In this document: positions 13,614 through 27,800 of the stretch, in pieces
Position numbering within the stretch: position 1 is the first letter of the stretch
Layout of the letters: the number at the start of each line of letters is the position of its first letter
The notes under the pieces: generated by a model
Told to the model about the DNA's origin: nothing
The model's database searches: none
The model's input: the letters and a program-made list of their open reading frames with translations, nothing else
Translations under genes and position numbers: made by a program
Source: Anisakis pegreffii
Taxonomy: Eukaryota > Nematoda > Chromadorea > Rhabditida > Anisakidae
Direction of reading: 5' to 3'
Length of the DNA stretch: 64,000 nucleotides
Assembly: GCA_035041965.1 (NCBI GenBank)
Contig: JAPYMA010000652.1
Span: forward strand, 1 to 64,000

Positions 13614-16600
13614 TCAGTTGATGAGACGATTGGCGGTGTTGCAGAGTCGCATCAGAGCCTGTATGTGAATGGGCAAACACGAGCGTCGTTCACCCGTCAC
13701 AAAGTCCATATTGAGCCACGACAACGCGTTGTACGTCTCCAGAACGTACCTGAAAATAAACACCTTATCAACTTTTTTTCATTTCAATTCCTGAAAAATT
13801 ATTGCTAAACCGAAACTTTTCCAGTTTTTCCAAAAGTTTTCTGCGATATTCCACAAACAAATAACCGCAAAACTGGTAAAAAAATACCGCAAAAACCTCT
13901 AACCTGAGCACGTCGACCGTCGCCTGACTGTCCAGCTGATGGTGTGATTGCTCGGATTGCTTCGAGCCAAACGATGAGATGTCGTCCCCCTGCTGCACGC
14001 ACGGCGTGTTCAAGTGCAACGAGCACTTCAGATGCACCGGATTGCGTCTCTTCGCCGACGGACATGCGCACCAGAACCAGTCGGGAAGCTCCGCGGCGGG
14101 CGCTGTCGACACATAGTAGCCCGTCGCCAACGGTTGATTCTCGATCGTGATATCTGCAAATCACCATCATAAAATCGGTAAAACACCACCAAAATTACCA
14201 TCTAATCGGTAAAAAATTACCAAGAAAACCACTTACCAGCGTATTCACTTGGTATTCCCGTATTGCCGCCCACTCTAAAACTGCCATTCTGCTGCGTTTG
14301 CTGTGTTGTGTTCGTCATCAAGTCCTCGCCATTTCCGATCAAATCGCTGAATTCCTCGCCGATCTCTTCGGATAGCAAATTCGAGAAATCGTCCTCTTCA
14401 CATTCCCCACCGCCCGATCCACCTTGATGATCCAACTGAAACTATTCATTATCATTATTTACTCATCTGCAAGCTATATCACCTACAATTGCTCTCAAAC
14501 AATAGTAATAATAATAACTTACAAATAATAATAACAACAAAAAACAGTGAAAATAACCCACATTCAGCTCAGGACTAGTCGGGAACACGAGAATGTGTGT
14601 GCACGAGCAGTCATCCGGAGTGGTCAACGTCCTATACTTTGCATTCTTCACAAATCGTTCGTCGTGTTGGAATGACGACGGAAACAGTCGCAGATGAGCC
14701 TCGGGCTCGAGACTCACCAAGCACGCCGACAACACACCAGGTATCTCCTTAAAATCACTTATTATTCACAATCAAAAACATAAACACGATAATAAAGATA
14801 ATAACCAACGTGATAGCAATCTATTTAACCTAATAACACAACTATAATAAAGAATAATAGCAATAAATATAATTTCATTTTTTATTTAATATCGATTTAT
14901 TTAATTTTTAAGTTATTTTATTTAATAACTCTCACCGTTGTTCCAGGCATCATGTGACACGAACGACAAGCTTGTTTCATCTTCGATCCGACCTGTTTCA
15001 AGTACGATTTACTCAACAACTGCGTCCAGACTGAAAATAATTTTGATTAATAAATGCAATAATAAGTAATAATCAGCACTAATTAGTAATAATGATAATA
15101 AAACAATAATAAATAAACGAACATTTGAACTCTCCGTGTCCAATTCGACCCACCCTTCCAATCACCAGTCGCCAATTTTTCGTACTAGTCGCCAATATTC
15201 CCAAGATATACGACCACAACCTATATAAACTGTCACGAATCTGTGTCGACGACTTATATCGCATGTTCACTCTGAAATTATTTATTTATTGATAATACAC
15301 AACTGATATTAATAAACTCAATAACAATAAATAGTAACAACAATAATAAACACCTTTTATGATCCGGTTTCAATCTCAGGTTGATCAGGCAGTTGTCTAG
15401 CAGATGTCCCTGGTGATCGGTCACCGTGGCGCCCAACCAATCGTTCCCGATCAGACAGTAACTCACAAACAGCACCGTCTCGTCGCTGTTCAGCTGCATT
15501 ATATCACCCGAACACTTCTGCATCACTGGCGACGGTGGGGCCAATATGTACGGCTTACACGGAACCTGACGTTTTTATTATCATTATTATATGTAATAGC
15601 AAGTTACAATACTAATAAATAATCGCGAAACCTTGTAAAATATCGGCTCCTTCTTGTCGATCTCATTCAACAGGTCGTTCATCGCGGACGCTGGGCCAAA
15701 CCGGGTCATGCTTTTTGGCAGAATGCCCCTGACGATATCCGATAGAACGATTCGCGACTGAGAGTACACCGACAGCGCCAAGGTCTTGAGCGAATCTGAT
15801 GATGTCATCCGCTCATTCAGTGATTTTTCGATACGACCTGAAATTAATGATTTTTTTAGCGCGGTTGTTGGGATGAATCTTTTCCAAAGGGCGATGAAAC
15901 GATAATCGATCACCACAAAATTTCGACTGCTCACCCTGATCGAATGCATTCAATCGGCCACGATCGTCCTTCGCGAAATCAGCGCAATTCGTGTTGTAGT
16001 CGAAAATACTCTCCAACGACACGATCTCCAACTGCAGTTGCGTCCGACGTTTTACGTTCAAGCGATACAGCAACGCGTTGAACGAGCGCATCAGCGCCAC
16101 TGTCACCACACGCGCCACCAGCGCGTTCTCCTCAGCACCCATCAGGAACGGATTCACCTAAAATTAATTTCAGATACCACCTGAAATCGACAATACATCT
16201 TCCTTTCACTATACTCTCTCTGACTCTATCCGGCACTTGCGTACTTTGGGGGACCCGCACTCGAGCACGCTCGCGTGCGGGTCCCCTAAAGTGAATAAGG
16301 GCCCTCTCCTCTATCCACACTCTATTTCGTTCATTTCTCACTCTGTAACCTCACAAAAAACAAAAATCACTCACCAAATAGAGCACAATGACATGCGGCA
16401 AAGCTCCAGGGTCGTCGTCCGGAATCGAACCATCGTTCAGTTGTTCTTGAATCAACGACGTTACCAATTGACTACCCGTCAAACCACCTGTACCACCCGG
16501 ATTTCCGCTGTTCATTGCCGCATTTGCGTCGTTACCTCCTCCCAGACCGCCGCTCATATCCGACGAGCCGATCGAATCGACCAGACTTCCGCTGCTCCCC

Positions 16601-19600
16601 GCGGAACAATTCAACAGTCCGCCCGCACCGCTACTACTGCCCAGCGGACCTCCTTGATCCACACTACGCGGACCACCTGCAATCACACCGATCAATCAAT
16701 TAATCAATAAAGATCAATCGTTCGTTATCGTTCTGATGAGACAGTCAAAATATCACGCACTCTTACAATGAAAATACTCATTTCTTTGCAAAACCCGACC
16801 TTGACTAGTATCCATCATTTGGCTGTTCCCGGCGCTTCCCAGACCAGCGGAAACACTGCCTGGTGCCGCAGGAGGGGGCATCTGCTCGCACGCACTCGAG
16901 ATCGAACCACTCATCGCACCTCCACCCGTCTGATACGATGCCGAATTGCTGCTGTTGTGAGAAGCAGCCAGATTTGCGTGCATCTAAATTGTTTTATTAA
17001 ATATTACCTCAATTATCAAGATTCTGGAATAAATAATAAAAAATAACAATATTAACCAAGAACAAAATAACAATAAATCGAAACCTGCTGTTCGACTATC
17101 AACGATCGATACGTGTCTCTATTAAAAACACAATCACTATTTAGCAGCACTCGTGACACTTCATTTTCAAAGTATTGCATGTAGGCCTGAAATTAATTTC
17201 AGGTTGCTGGCAACAATAGAACAAAAAATCACGGCAATACAATAACAATATTAAACAATAACGATAACAATAATAAAAGCAATAACAAATACCAAAAAAT
17301 TACCTTTAATTTAGCGATCAGTCCCTTATAATCAGCCATATGCCTTTCGACCTGATTCAAGAAATTATCAAATTCCGAGTGATTCGTCGTCGAAAGATAT
17401 CGCGACGGTACCCGCAGCAGGCCGTCCTTGAAGGGATCGCGCGAGAAAGGAATGTGCCTCCCGAAACGGCACTGCTCATAAATCCTAAAATTCAAGTTCA
17501 CAATCAAAATTTGAAAATTCCCTCAAAAATTCACCACAATCACTACAAAAAAATCTGAAATCAACAACAAATAATAAATCCACAAAATAACCCACCTCGA
17601 CAAATCATCGAAGAATTTCTTCGACTTATCCACGCAAATTTGGTTGTCCGGTATCACCGCTATGTATAGTATGTCCTTGGGCTGGTCATAAGGCTCCAGC
17701 TGCATCTTATCCCACATTCTCAATATGGTCGGCGACGCTATGATCGCGTCACGCTCCGACGCGAGCAGTATGTTCGGAACTGGCTCCGGAGCACTGTCAT
17801 CGTCCTGAATTTTTCATATTTACCAAAATAATCTCTTGCAATATCAACACTACTTCTCACTACAGTGCTAGATAATACCAAAAGCAACAACAATAAACAA
17901 TACCAAATAAAGCACACCCACCATTCCACTACCCGTTTTCAGCGACTTTCGATCGAAGAATCGCCAAGTCAAAGGTCCCTCCACAATATTATTCGTGCCT
18001 ACCAAAGGCGCTGACCGTGCTATCCGCAGGGTCTCTTCCAAAATAGGTGCCACCTCGTTCAGTACAGCCAAACATTCCGACTCACGTGGCTCACGCATCT
18101 CATTCGCTATCTTCAAAACAATAAACAATATAAACAAACAAATAATAACAACAATACTAAAAAATAACAACAACAAATAATCATCAACGCTCACCTGCAC
18201 GCCCCATTCATGCATCACAATATTTCTGTTGACAGATTTCTGCCTACGGCAGTTCATCTCCATGCACGCCACCTCACACGCCGCTTGATAGACCAGTGGC
18301 AGTTCTCGTTGATCGATTTCCGAGATTATGTACTCGGTTGGGTCTGACGAGTCCGAACCGAGGCGCTCCAACTGCAATTCCGCTATCTATTCTTGTGCGG
18401 TATTACCGTTATCATTATTATATAATCACTGTACTATTCTGCTTCACAAAATAAAATAAATCTCACCTGCGTGGCACGTTCACATTGCAGATTCAGCATC
18501 GTCACTTTCTGCACGATCCCGCCCAAATCACGTACCAACGTTTGCTCGCGTAGCAATGCGATGAAATTCATATCACTGAAAATCATTTCTTCTTCAGAAA
18601 TTGAACAACTAATAACGAAAAGAATACAAAAGATTCGATGCTAATTGCTAATTTTCAAAAAATTTGATGAGATTTGCAAAGTTCTCTAAAAATTCCGTAC
18701 CGTCCACTCATCGAATCGAACCAAATCGTGTGCGGTATAACCGGCTGTGTTTGATTTTCGGAAATGTCGGTCGCCTCTTTCGCGTCCTCGCTGAACAATC
18801 CAGACTTCATACTCAAATATCGATGTCGAACAGCACTGAAAAAAATTTCAAATTTATTCATTATTAAAAACAATCAATGTCAATTGATAACAACAACAAT
18901 AATAATATTTATACCTGAATCCACAATTGCAATGGTTCGACGTGTTGTTATAGAAGCCACTCGTCGGTTTATTCACTACCAACTGCTGCTGGGCTGGTGA
19001 CTGCCTCAACACTTCTGGTGGCGTGATATACATTCCCAGTTCCTGGATTATTTCTTGTTGTCAACTACTAATAAAATTCGCTTACAAATTTCTAAAAATT
19101 ACCAAAACGAAAAAAAATGTTGGAAAAAATTTCTCTATCAATGGAAATTTATAGAATTTATTCTTGTGTGCATACCTTCGCTCTAATATTCGCATTACAC
19201 GAACAGATCGGGCACGCATCGAAGACACAGTCGTAGTGTAGATCCAGCACTGTGTCTTGCAGCAGAATGGCCAGCACCAGTGATTTTCCCTCGGGGTGGA
19301 GCGGGACCGCTTTCGCTGGGACCATTTGACCGGTCGGAGTGCCGTGTGGATGTTGCTGCTGCGGCTGTTGCATGCCCGCCGCATGAGGCACCACCGTCCC
19401 CTGAGTGTTCAAATCCAACATCGCTTGCATACCCAACGGAGGCCCCGACACTGCGTTCGGTCGCCTGAAAATGAGAGAAATTTCTCATAAACTTCGATGG
19501 GAAGCCTGGAATGTATGTGAAAAATCCTGAAAATACGGATCCGCATTAGAATTTCGAACAAAACAGCGAAATTCGCTAAAGACAGATCACCCGCCCCTCA

Positions 19601-22600
19601 CGCATGCGTAAGTGCGCGCGGGCGTTGGCGTTCGCGCCCACCTCACGATGTTCGCCCACGCTCACCAACAGTCACTGGGCACGCATAAAATTACTGCACG
19701 TGAAGGTGGACGGGTTCTAATAAAAGAGCAGACATCAAGACAAAAGCGAGAAATAGTACTGCACAGACAACGAGAGATGCAACACTTCATGAAACTATTT
19801 TATCAAGAAGACAAGTTCAAAGAAAAGAGTAGAGATGGAGTCAAAAGTGAGAAATAGTATTACGCACACAAGAAAGTATGAAACAGTTTAATAAACTATT
19901 GTATTACGACAGGTCCAGCGGAAAGAGCAGAGATGAAGGCAAAAGCGAGAAATAGTATTATGCAGACCACGAATCAAATACGCAACGTTATAACCAACTA
20001 TTTTATAGCAAACTCATTCGAATTTTCAGGCAGGCGTTCATTGGCCTGAACACACGAAAAGAAGCACTGTAACGAATATTTTCATACACAAGTTCTTTTT
20101 GCATGAAAAGTGTAAAAATAAAAAGCCAAATTCACTGAAACGTACGTCTGCTGATAGAGATGTGCGCTGTTGGCTCCACTAGGCACCATACTGCTCATGG
20201 ATGTGATCGGACCGCCCTGCTGCATGTACGGTGTGCCCGGTTGACTTTGGGTCTGCGGAAAGGCGGACATCGCTCTTGGATTGTTGGCATTGCTGCTTAG
20301 CGCTGACTGCGACGCAGAACGCATCATTTGTTGTTGTTGTTGAGATGAGGTGGAATAGATGGCTGCATTAGACGACTGAATTGCTGCAGCAGCTGAATAG
20401 TGCGACGTGACTGCCTGCGAGAACGGTGGCGGAGGCTCGATCGGGGTGGGGCACTGAAATCACGTAAAATAACACTGATAATAACAGTAGACGGTAATGA
20501 ACGGCAACAAAAATTCTAAAGAATTCAGAAATTTAACCTAATTTAAAGAATTTTTTAAGAAATAGCAACGAAATTTCTAGAAAATAGAATCAAAAATTTC
20601 ACGAAAACAACAAAAATATTTCGAAGAACAAGCAAAACGCACCCTCGAGTCCATCATATAACCGCCCGGTGAATTTATCGAGTGCTGCTGTTGAGGCGTA
20701 CCTAAATTCGGATTACCTGCGCCCATCGCTGCGTTTCGATACATCATCTTGAATTATTATCATTTTTAAATCACAACAATTGGCAACGATATCAACAAAT
20801 AATCACAAAAACGATAATGATAAACACCTGGATTACCTGGTAATTATCCACGTAACGATAATAAAACAACAACGGCAAAAAACACTCATAACATACCTGT
20901 TGTTGCTGTTGTTGAAACATACTCTGCGCCGCACCACTACCCATAGCCGTCTGCTGATTGCTGTTGCTATTATTGCCAAAATTGAAATTGGTGTTGTTCA
21001 CGAACTGATTCAGCTGTTGAAATGGCGGTGATGGTCCACCGGGACCGGGCTGTTGTGGCCCAGTGCCTCCAGCCGCATGGTGCGGCATCATCGGGCCTGG
21101 TTGGCCCGCGGCTATCATACTCAAACCGGCACCCATCGGAGGGCACGTTCCCGGGCCTGCACCCGGTGCGTTGCCTCCGCCAGCAACTTGCATTGACTGC
21201 ATGAGCATTTGTTGAGTGCTCGATGAGGATGTGGGCATGCCAACTGCACTGCCACCGGCGTACTGGGTATTTTGATGATGTGTCGACGACACCATGAAGC
21301 CTGCTGCCGCCGGGTTATTTGCACCTTGCTGTTGTTGCTGACTGTATGGCGATAGATGTGGCAATTGCGATGGCCTGAAATCTTGGCATTTATTCGCGGA
21401 AATAACCCTCCCTCTCAGTTACAACCTCAAAAGTTCTCACAGAGCCAGTACAAACCTAAATCAAAAACAAACGCAATAAAATGGTTCAAAATTTACCTTT
21501 GAGCTGCCGGCATTGCCATCGGTCTGAGTTGTGACGACTGCGGCGAAGACGATATATGTTGTTGTGGCATTGTCGATGTGCACGGTAGCATATTATTATA
21601 CATTGAGTTATTATTACTATTATTACTATTTATATTATTACCCAACATCATCATACCCTGTTGATTCATAGTCGCCGTATTCATACCGTACGGGACGTTA
21701 TTCGATGTCATAAACGGACCGTTCGCACCCACAGGTAACATTTGACCACCCGCTGACATACAGGCCTGCTGCTGCTGTTGTTGTTGGAAATGATGCGGCG
21801 GCGGTGCCATATTGCTACCACACATCGGAGAACCTGAAATTAATTCTAGGTTTTGAAATATTTATGAAAGTTTATGAAATATAAGTTTATGAAATTATTA
21901 TTATTATTATGTTTACCTTGCATTCCAGCCACTGCAGCGTTCATATTGCTCACGTTATTATTAGCGTTGGCACTATTATTTGCAGCGAAATTATAACTGT
22001 TGCGATAGGTGGATGTGCCAGGAGAGAGGAAGCGTGGATTGATCATTGAAGAAGTGCTCGATGGAGGGCAGATGGCGTGAGGCATATGATGGTGGTGGTG
22101 GTGTGCGTGATGTGAATGCGCACCGCCCAAGTGCCTCTCTGCCTTCAGCATCAAATACTCGGGTGGTTTATGGATCTTACGACGTTTCTGCCGCAGTTGC
22201 AACGCTTGCTGCACCACTTTCAACTGATCCGCATACGCTGACTGTGGTATGCGATAGTTTTTCACCTGAAATTCAGCAAAAAATAAACCTGAAATTAAGT
22301 TTTTTTTGTTTTTCCGCTGAAAATCTGAAAAATCTCAGATATCGCGGAAGATTTTAGAGAATTATTCTGCAGGCATGCTCTGGGTACTACTAAAAAACAA
22401 ACCTCAATCGGCAATGGATCCCCTTTGAAAATATCACCGCCAAACTTTCCGCTTAATGCGATTTCGAATTTTTTCGCATTTCCATACACCGGCTTCTCGC
22501 CCAACAACCTCTCCAACTTCTCGTCCTGAAATTAATTTCAGGTCATCTCCAATGAGAGTGGAAAGCAAAGCAGCCAACTGAAAAACACTAAAAAATTAAA

Positions 22601-24799
22601 AAAATAATTGGTTTTTCAAATAAAGAATGAAATCCATACCGGTTTCTCATCTGTTTCCATTATATTTTTCAACGTTTGCTCCGTTTTATCCTCCGGCGGT
22701 TCTTTTTTAATATTGGTAATCAAATTTTCCGAATAATCCATTTCTTGTATCGTTGAATTACTGTTATTACTATTATTATTATTATTATTATTATTAATAT
22801 TATTAGTAATAAACGGTGTTCCAGCATAAGACTGCACGATGTACGGAGAGGCCAGGCTGGTTGCGTATATAGAATTAGGAGCGGTCGACTGCATCAAAAT
22901 ACTTTGAGGTGAAAACGGTTGTGACTAAAATACTTATTATTATTATATTTCACTATATTATAATACACTTGTTATTATTATTTTGCTACAATAATAACAT
23001 TAAATAACAATAACAAATAATAAAATAAACAACAAACACAATAAATAATAATAAATAATTCCCAACCTGAGTGGCATCCACACTCGGCGGTGTCGGATAT
23101 ATCATATAATCTCCCACTGACGGAGGTCCTCCGACTCTCGCCAACTACAACAAATAATAATTATTACATATACAAACATATACATTAATAATATACAATA
23201 AAAATATAATAAATAAGTATATACATTAATAATATACCATTAAAAAATAATTAATAAAGACAACTCACCAGATTATTGGTCATCGCGCCACCGCCAAACG
23301 CGATCGTCTGCGGTTCCACCCGTTCGTTGCTGGCTGGAGGCGATAGGTGCACTGAGTCATTCACTACCTTCAACATTTCATATTATTTATCATTATTATT
23401 ATACATATAAATAATAATAACAAATAATAAATAAAAATACCTCCATCGGACTACTCGTATCGATCATGGCCACTGTTGATGGACTGCTGCAGTGATCGTT
23501 GAAATTATTCGTTCCATTACTATTATTATTATTTCCTGATTATCTATTATTATTATTATCAAATAATAAACGTCAGTATCAAACCCAATATAAGTCACGA
23601 AAATAATAAAAATGAAATGGTGAATACCATGTGAATAAGTCTGCATATTGCTCCGTTGACTTTGACATGTTTCTGTTGATGAAATATTATTATTATTTAC
23701 ATTATTGGCGATATATTGCATATTTTTATTAGCATTTCTATCTTCAGTCTTCATTGTATCCAATTCAGACTCGACGTTCTCTTTTAAGAATTCCATATCA
23801 CTTCCATACTCGGCATACCGTTCATCTTCCTTTAATTACAATTATAATAAATAATCATAAAGTATAAATGATGATTAATACAACTGCAAAACGCACCCCA
23901 ATTTCCTTGGCTACAAACGAGACGTCCAAACTATCGATACCGTTCCATATTAACTTACGAGCACCGTTGTTATTACCCATCTTCAAACGTTGTTTTCGCC
24001 GGTTTCGCCTTTTTTTATATTCACAACCGTCGACCTGAAATTAATTTCAGGATTAAATTAATTGTATTTATTATTATCACTGCTTTTATTCAGCTGCAGG
24101 TTTAGGGAAATCATCGTAAATCAAGAGCGAAACGAAATCAAAAGCAACTCTCACCTCCTCACCCTTGTCCTGTCCCACCGTCTCCTCTCGTTCACTCGAC
24201 TCGTTATAATAATCCACCTCCGCGCCCTTCACACCCCTCCTCGACATCCCCCTCTCCCCATATTTACTCCCATTACCCGTCTCGTTACCCGCCAACAATC
24301 TCCCCAAACTGTCAACTACATTCGCTGACATTTGGTTATTCGCATTCGCTGTAGCCACCACCGGAGAACGTGGCCTGCAATTCAATGAAAACAATACTAA
24401 TTTAACAAAGAACAAATTTAGTAATAATAATAATTACTATTATTATAGTATAATTATATTATTATAATATTATAATTATATTATTATAATAATTATTGTA
24501 TTATAAGTAATAATAATAATTATTATTACTCCAAATAATAAATACAACAAATAAACTTGCACACCTGCTCGTTGATGGACTAATATTCTGGTATATTGGT
24601 TCCGATTTTACCGATTTGTCGTTACTGTTTACAAGATCTTGGCCACTGCCGCTGTTCACCTTCGGGCCCAACCTCTTTCGATTCACCTTGCGGTAACTGA
24701 GTCTCGACGACGACTGGGTCTCTATCTGCGGGATTGACGGCGATTCAGGGTATTCGTAACGATCACCTATAATTATAATAACAATAATAATACAATAAC

Positions 24800-24833
<34 letters not shown>

Positions 24834-27800
24834 TAAGATCTGAAACAGACCCAGGTTTCCCATCTCAATTCTGCTCGACCGAGACGAGCTCGAAGCACCA
24901 GCAGGAGTACACGACTGACTGCCACCACTGTTGCTGTTAGGGTTACTTACGTGCGATTCATGCACCCAGTTCGGTGACTGCAATGTCGCGCTCAGCCTTC
25001 CGTCCAGGTTGTCCTGCCCTACCAGCCCCGGACCATCACCTCCCAACCCCGCCAGTCGCTTCTCCCATTCCGGCGAACGGGGTGGCGACGGGGTTCGTGC
25101 AAATAGCGGAGACCTTCGATGAAATAATTCCAGGTTTGACCTGAAATTCGACCTGATCAAACAAAAATAGCAACAATAAATACTAATAACAAATAACGAT
25201 AATAACGAACTGCACAAACCCTCGCGGCGAATCAGGTTTGACATCGTATGAAGCACCCGCAAATGAAAGACCACTCGTTGACGGTGTTGGCATAACGACT
25301 TGAGCGCTTTGACGGGACACTTCAATATTACTTCATATCACTTATCAATACTAACAATAATTTTAAAAAATAACGAAAATAACCACAAGACCAGTCCAAA
25401 TACCCACCACTTTGCGGTGACATCAGCCCTGACTGCAATACAGATGTGGAAAATGATGTCGTCGAATTACCATTTAAATTATCGCTTCGATACTGACCAC
25501 TTACAGCCGCGTAATCACACTGTCTACACGAGCAATTATCACTCTCTTTCTCCTTTCGCCTCAGCGCATCACTAAAATTCCATCTGAAATTCAACAATAA
25601 TAATAATAATAATAATAATAAATAACAAATAGTAGCAACAATAATAAACCACAACAAATAAAATTAATGAACAAAACAAAACCTCGTATCATCGTCCATC
25701 GAACCACTTGACATCAACAAGCCAATGCTACTCGCTTGAGGGGGGTGACGTCTCGATGAAGACGGCATGAAACACGCCTCTTCAAAGAACCTTCAATTTA
25801 TATATAATAGTTAACATTTAATACATATAATATTATATTATATACTTAATATATTTCGATATAACATTACACTAATTCATATTATACTTAATTATATAAC
25901 AGTAATATTATATACTTATTAATAAATTATAATTATATAACTATACTTATAAACACTGATTATAATATCCAGGAAATATATAATAGTACTTAATAACAAT
26001 AATATTATATAAAAACCTCTGTGCTGCCCGCGCACCATTCACCATACCGTTGTACATCAAATTTCTTCGTTCACCATTTTCATTCACCAATTCATTATCG
26101 ATATTATTGTTATTAGTATTATTATGTAAATGTTTTTTATATTTCTTATGCAATTTATTCGATTTATTATTACTATTACAATAATAATAACAATTCGATG
26201 TTGATGTAGACGGCTTATTGATGCCATTATTATTGGCACTATTATTATTATTATTATTCATATTCATATTCAAATCCTCATCGCTCGATTCACAACCTTC
26301 ATTTCTGTAATAAAAATAACAATTTAAATATAATACTACTAATAATAATAGTATAATAATAGTACAATAACACAGTAATAACAATAATAACAAAATATAA
26401 TAACAACAATACAAACCTCAACAATAAATCATCACAAGCTTGCACAACAATCAGCGAGCTCGGGTACCACATATGGATACCATCCACGTCGACCAATACC
26501 ATTTTTGGCAGTTCGTTTGACTCATTCTCCCTCGAATTCTCCTGAATAATTATTTATGTTATCATTATAAAATATACATATATATAATATACATAAATAT
26601 AATGTATAATAATATATATACATAATAATAATGTATAATAATAAATGTATAATAATAAATAAACATAAAATGTATAATAATAAATAATAATGTATGTTGT
26701 ATAATGATAAATATAATAATAATAATAATATAATAAATAATAACAACAAAAAATGATGCCAACCTTATTGTCACCAACCCTCACTGTCGACTGAAACGCT
26801 CCAGTTTCGATGCCAGAATTCGGCAACGCGAAGAATTGTAACCATTCATTGTAGAGTTTATCGATTACCTCTTTATTTATTATATTATTGTTACAATAAT
26901 TATTATTATTTGCTGTCGTTGTAGTATAAAAATTATTATTCATAGCCATATTATTATTATATCCTTCTCCATCATTCAAATTTGTTGAACCCATATTACT
27001 TTCATTATTATTAATATTACCCGTCCCAGTTGGACCCATATTTATACTATTATTCGTATCCATTGTAGATGCATAACCTGAAATCAATATTTAAATCACG
27101 CTCACTACTGTCGCATCCACCCTCCGTCATATTAAAGTCCTGATGTTAAAGTTTAAAATGACCAACTTAAATTTCGCCTAGGCGTCCCAGAGGCGGTTAA
27201 AATTCAAATTCAACTTCATAAAAAATTTCAACGAAACCTACCCATATTACCAATACCAGCAGCATTACCGGCACAACCGCTGCTCGCGAACTGATTCGCG
27301 TCCATATTCACACCCAAATTCATAGCACCACACCCATAATTATTCCCGCTATTCATACCACCATTCCCATAACTATTATTCACAATAAATGGCTGTTCAG
27401 CGATCAAGAATGCTCGAATTGACCACGGTCCGAGTATAATCGGTTGTTTTTTGTGGTTGTTTAGGTGCTGTTTGGTGAGTTTGTAGATTGTCGGTTGGCG
27501 TTGCACACTCACACTCGTGCACACTGTATTCTCGCCGTGAACGAAGAAATTGAAACTTATGCCAGTTATATAACTGCAATTCATAACATTACTATCAACA
27601 AACAATAATAATAACTAAAATATACCTCGGTGAGCAATGCATTCGATCAGCTAACGGCAAATCATATGGCTGCGTGAAATATTTCCCGATACGGATATAA
27701 CCATTTTTCAGTAAATTCCTGCAATCATACATCACCAATTAAAACAAAAAACAACATTAAATAATAAAAATCACCAACCTCTCGATCAGATTATGCAACG

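Noticed and set aside
16418..16440. B-box-like GGTTCGATTCC (minus strand), possible tRNA
   Set aside because: It lies within a MED13 coding exon (encoding GSIPDDD), with no A box or cloverleaf around it.
26522..27087. Long Tyr/Ile-rich minus-strand ORFs
   Set aside because: Most of this is the AT-repeat intron after the MED13 exon ending at 26764. Only the part from 27077 to 26764 is coding.
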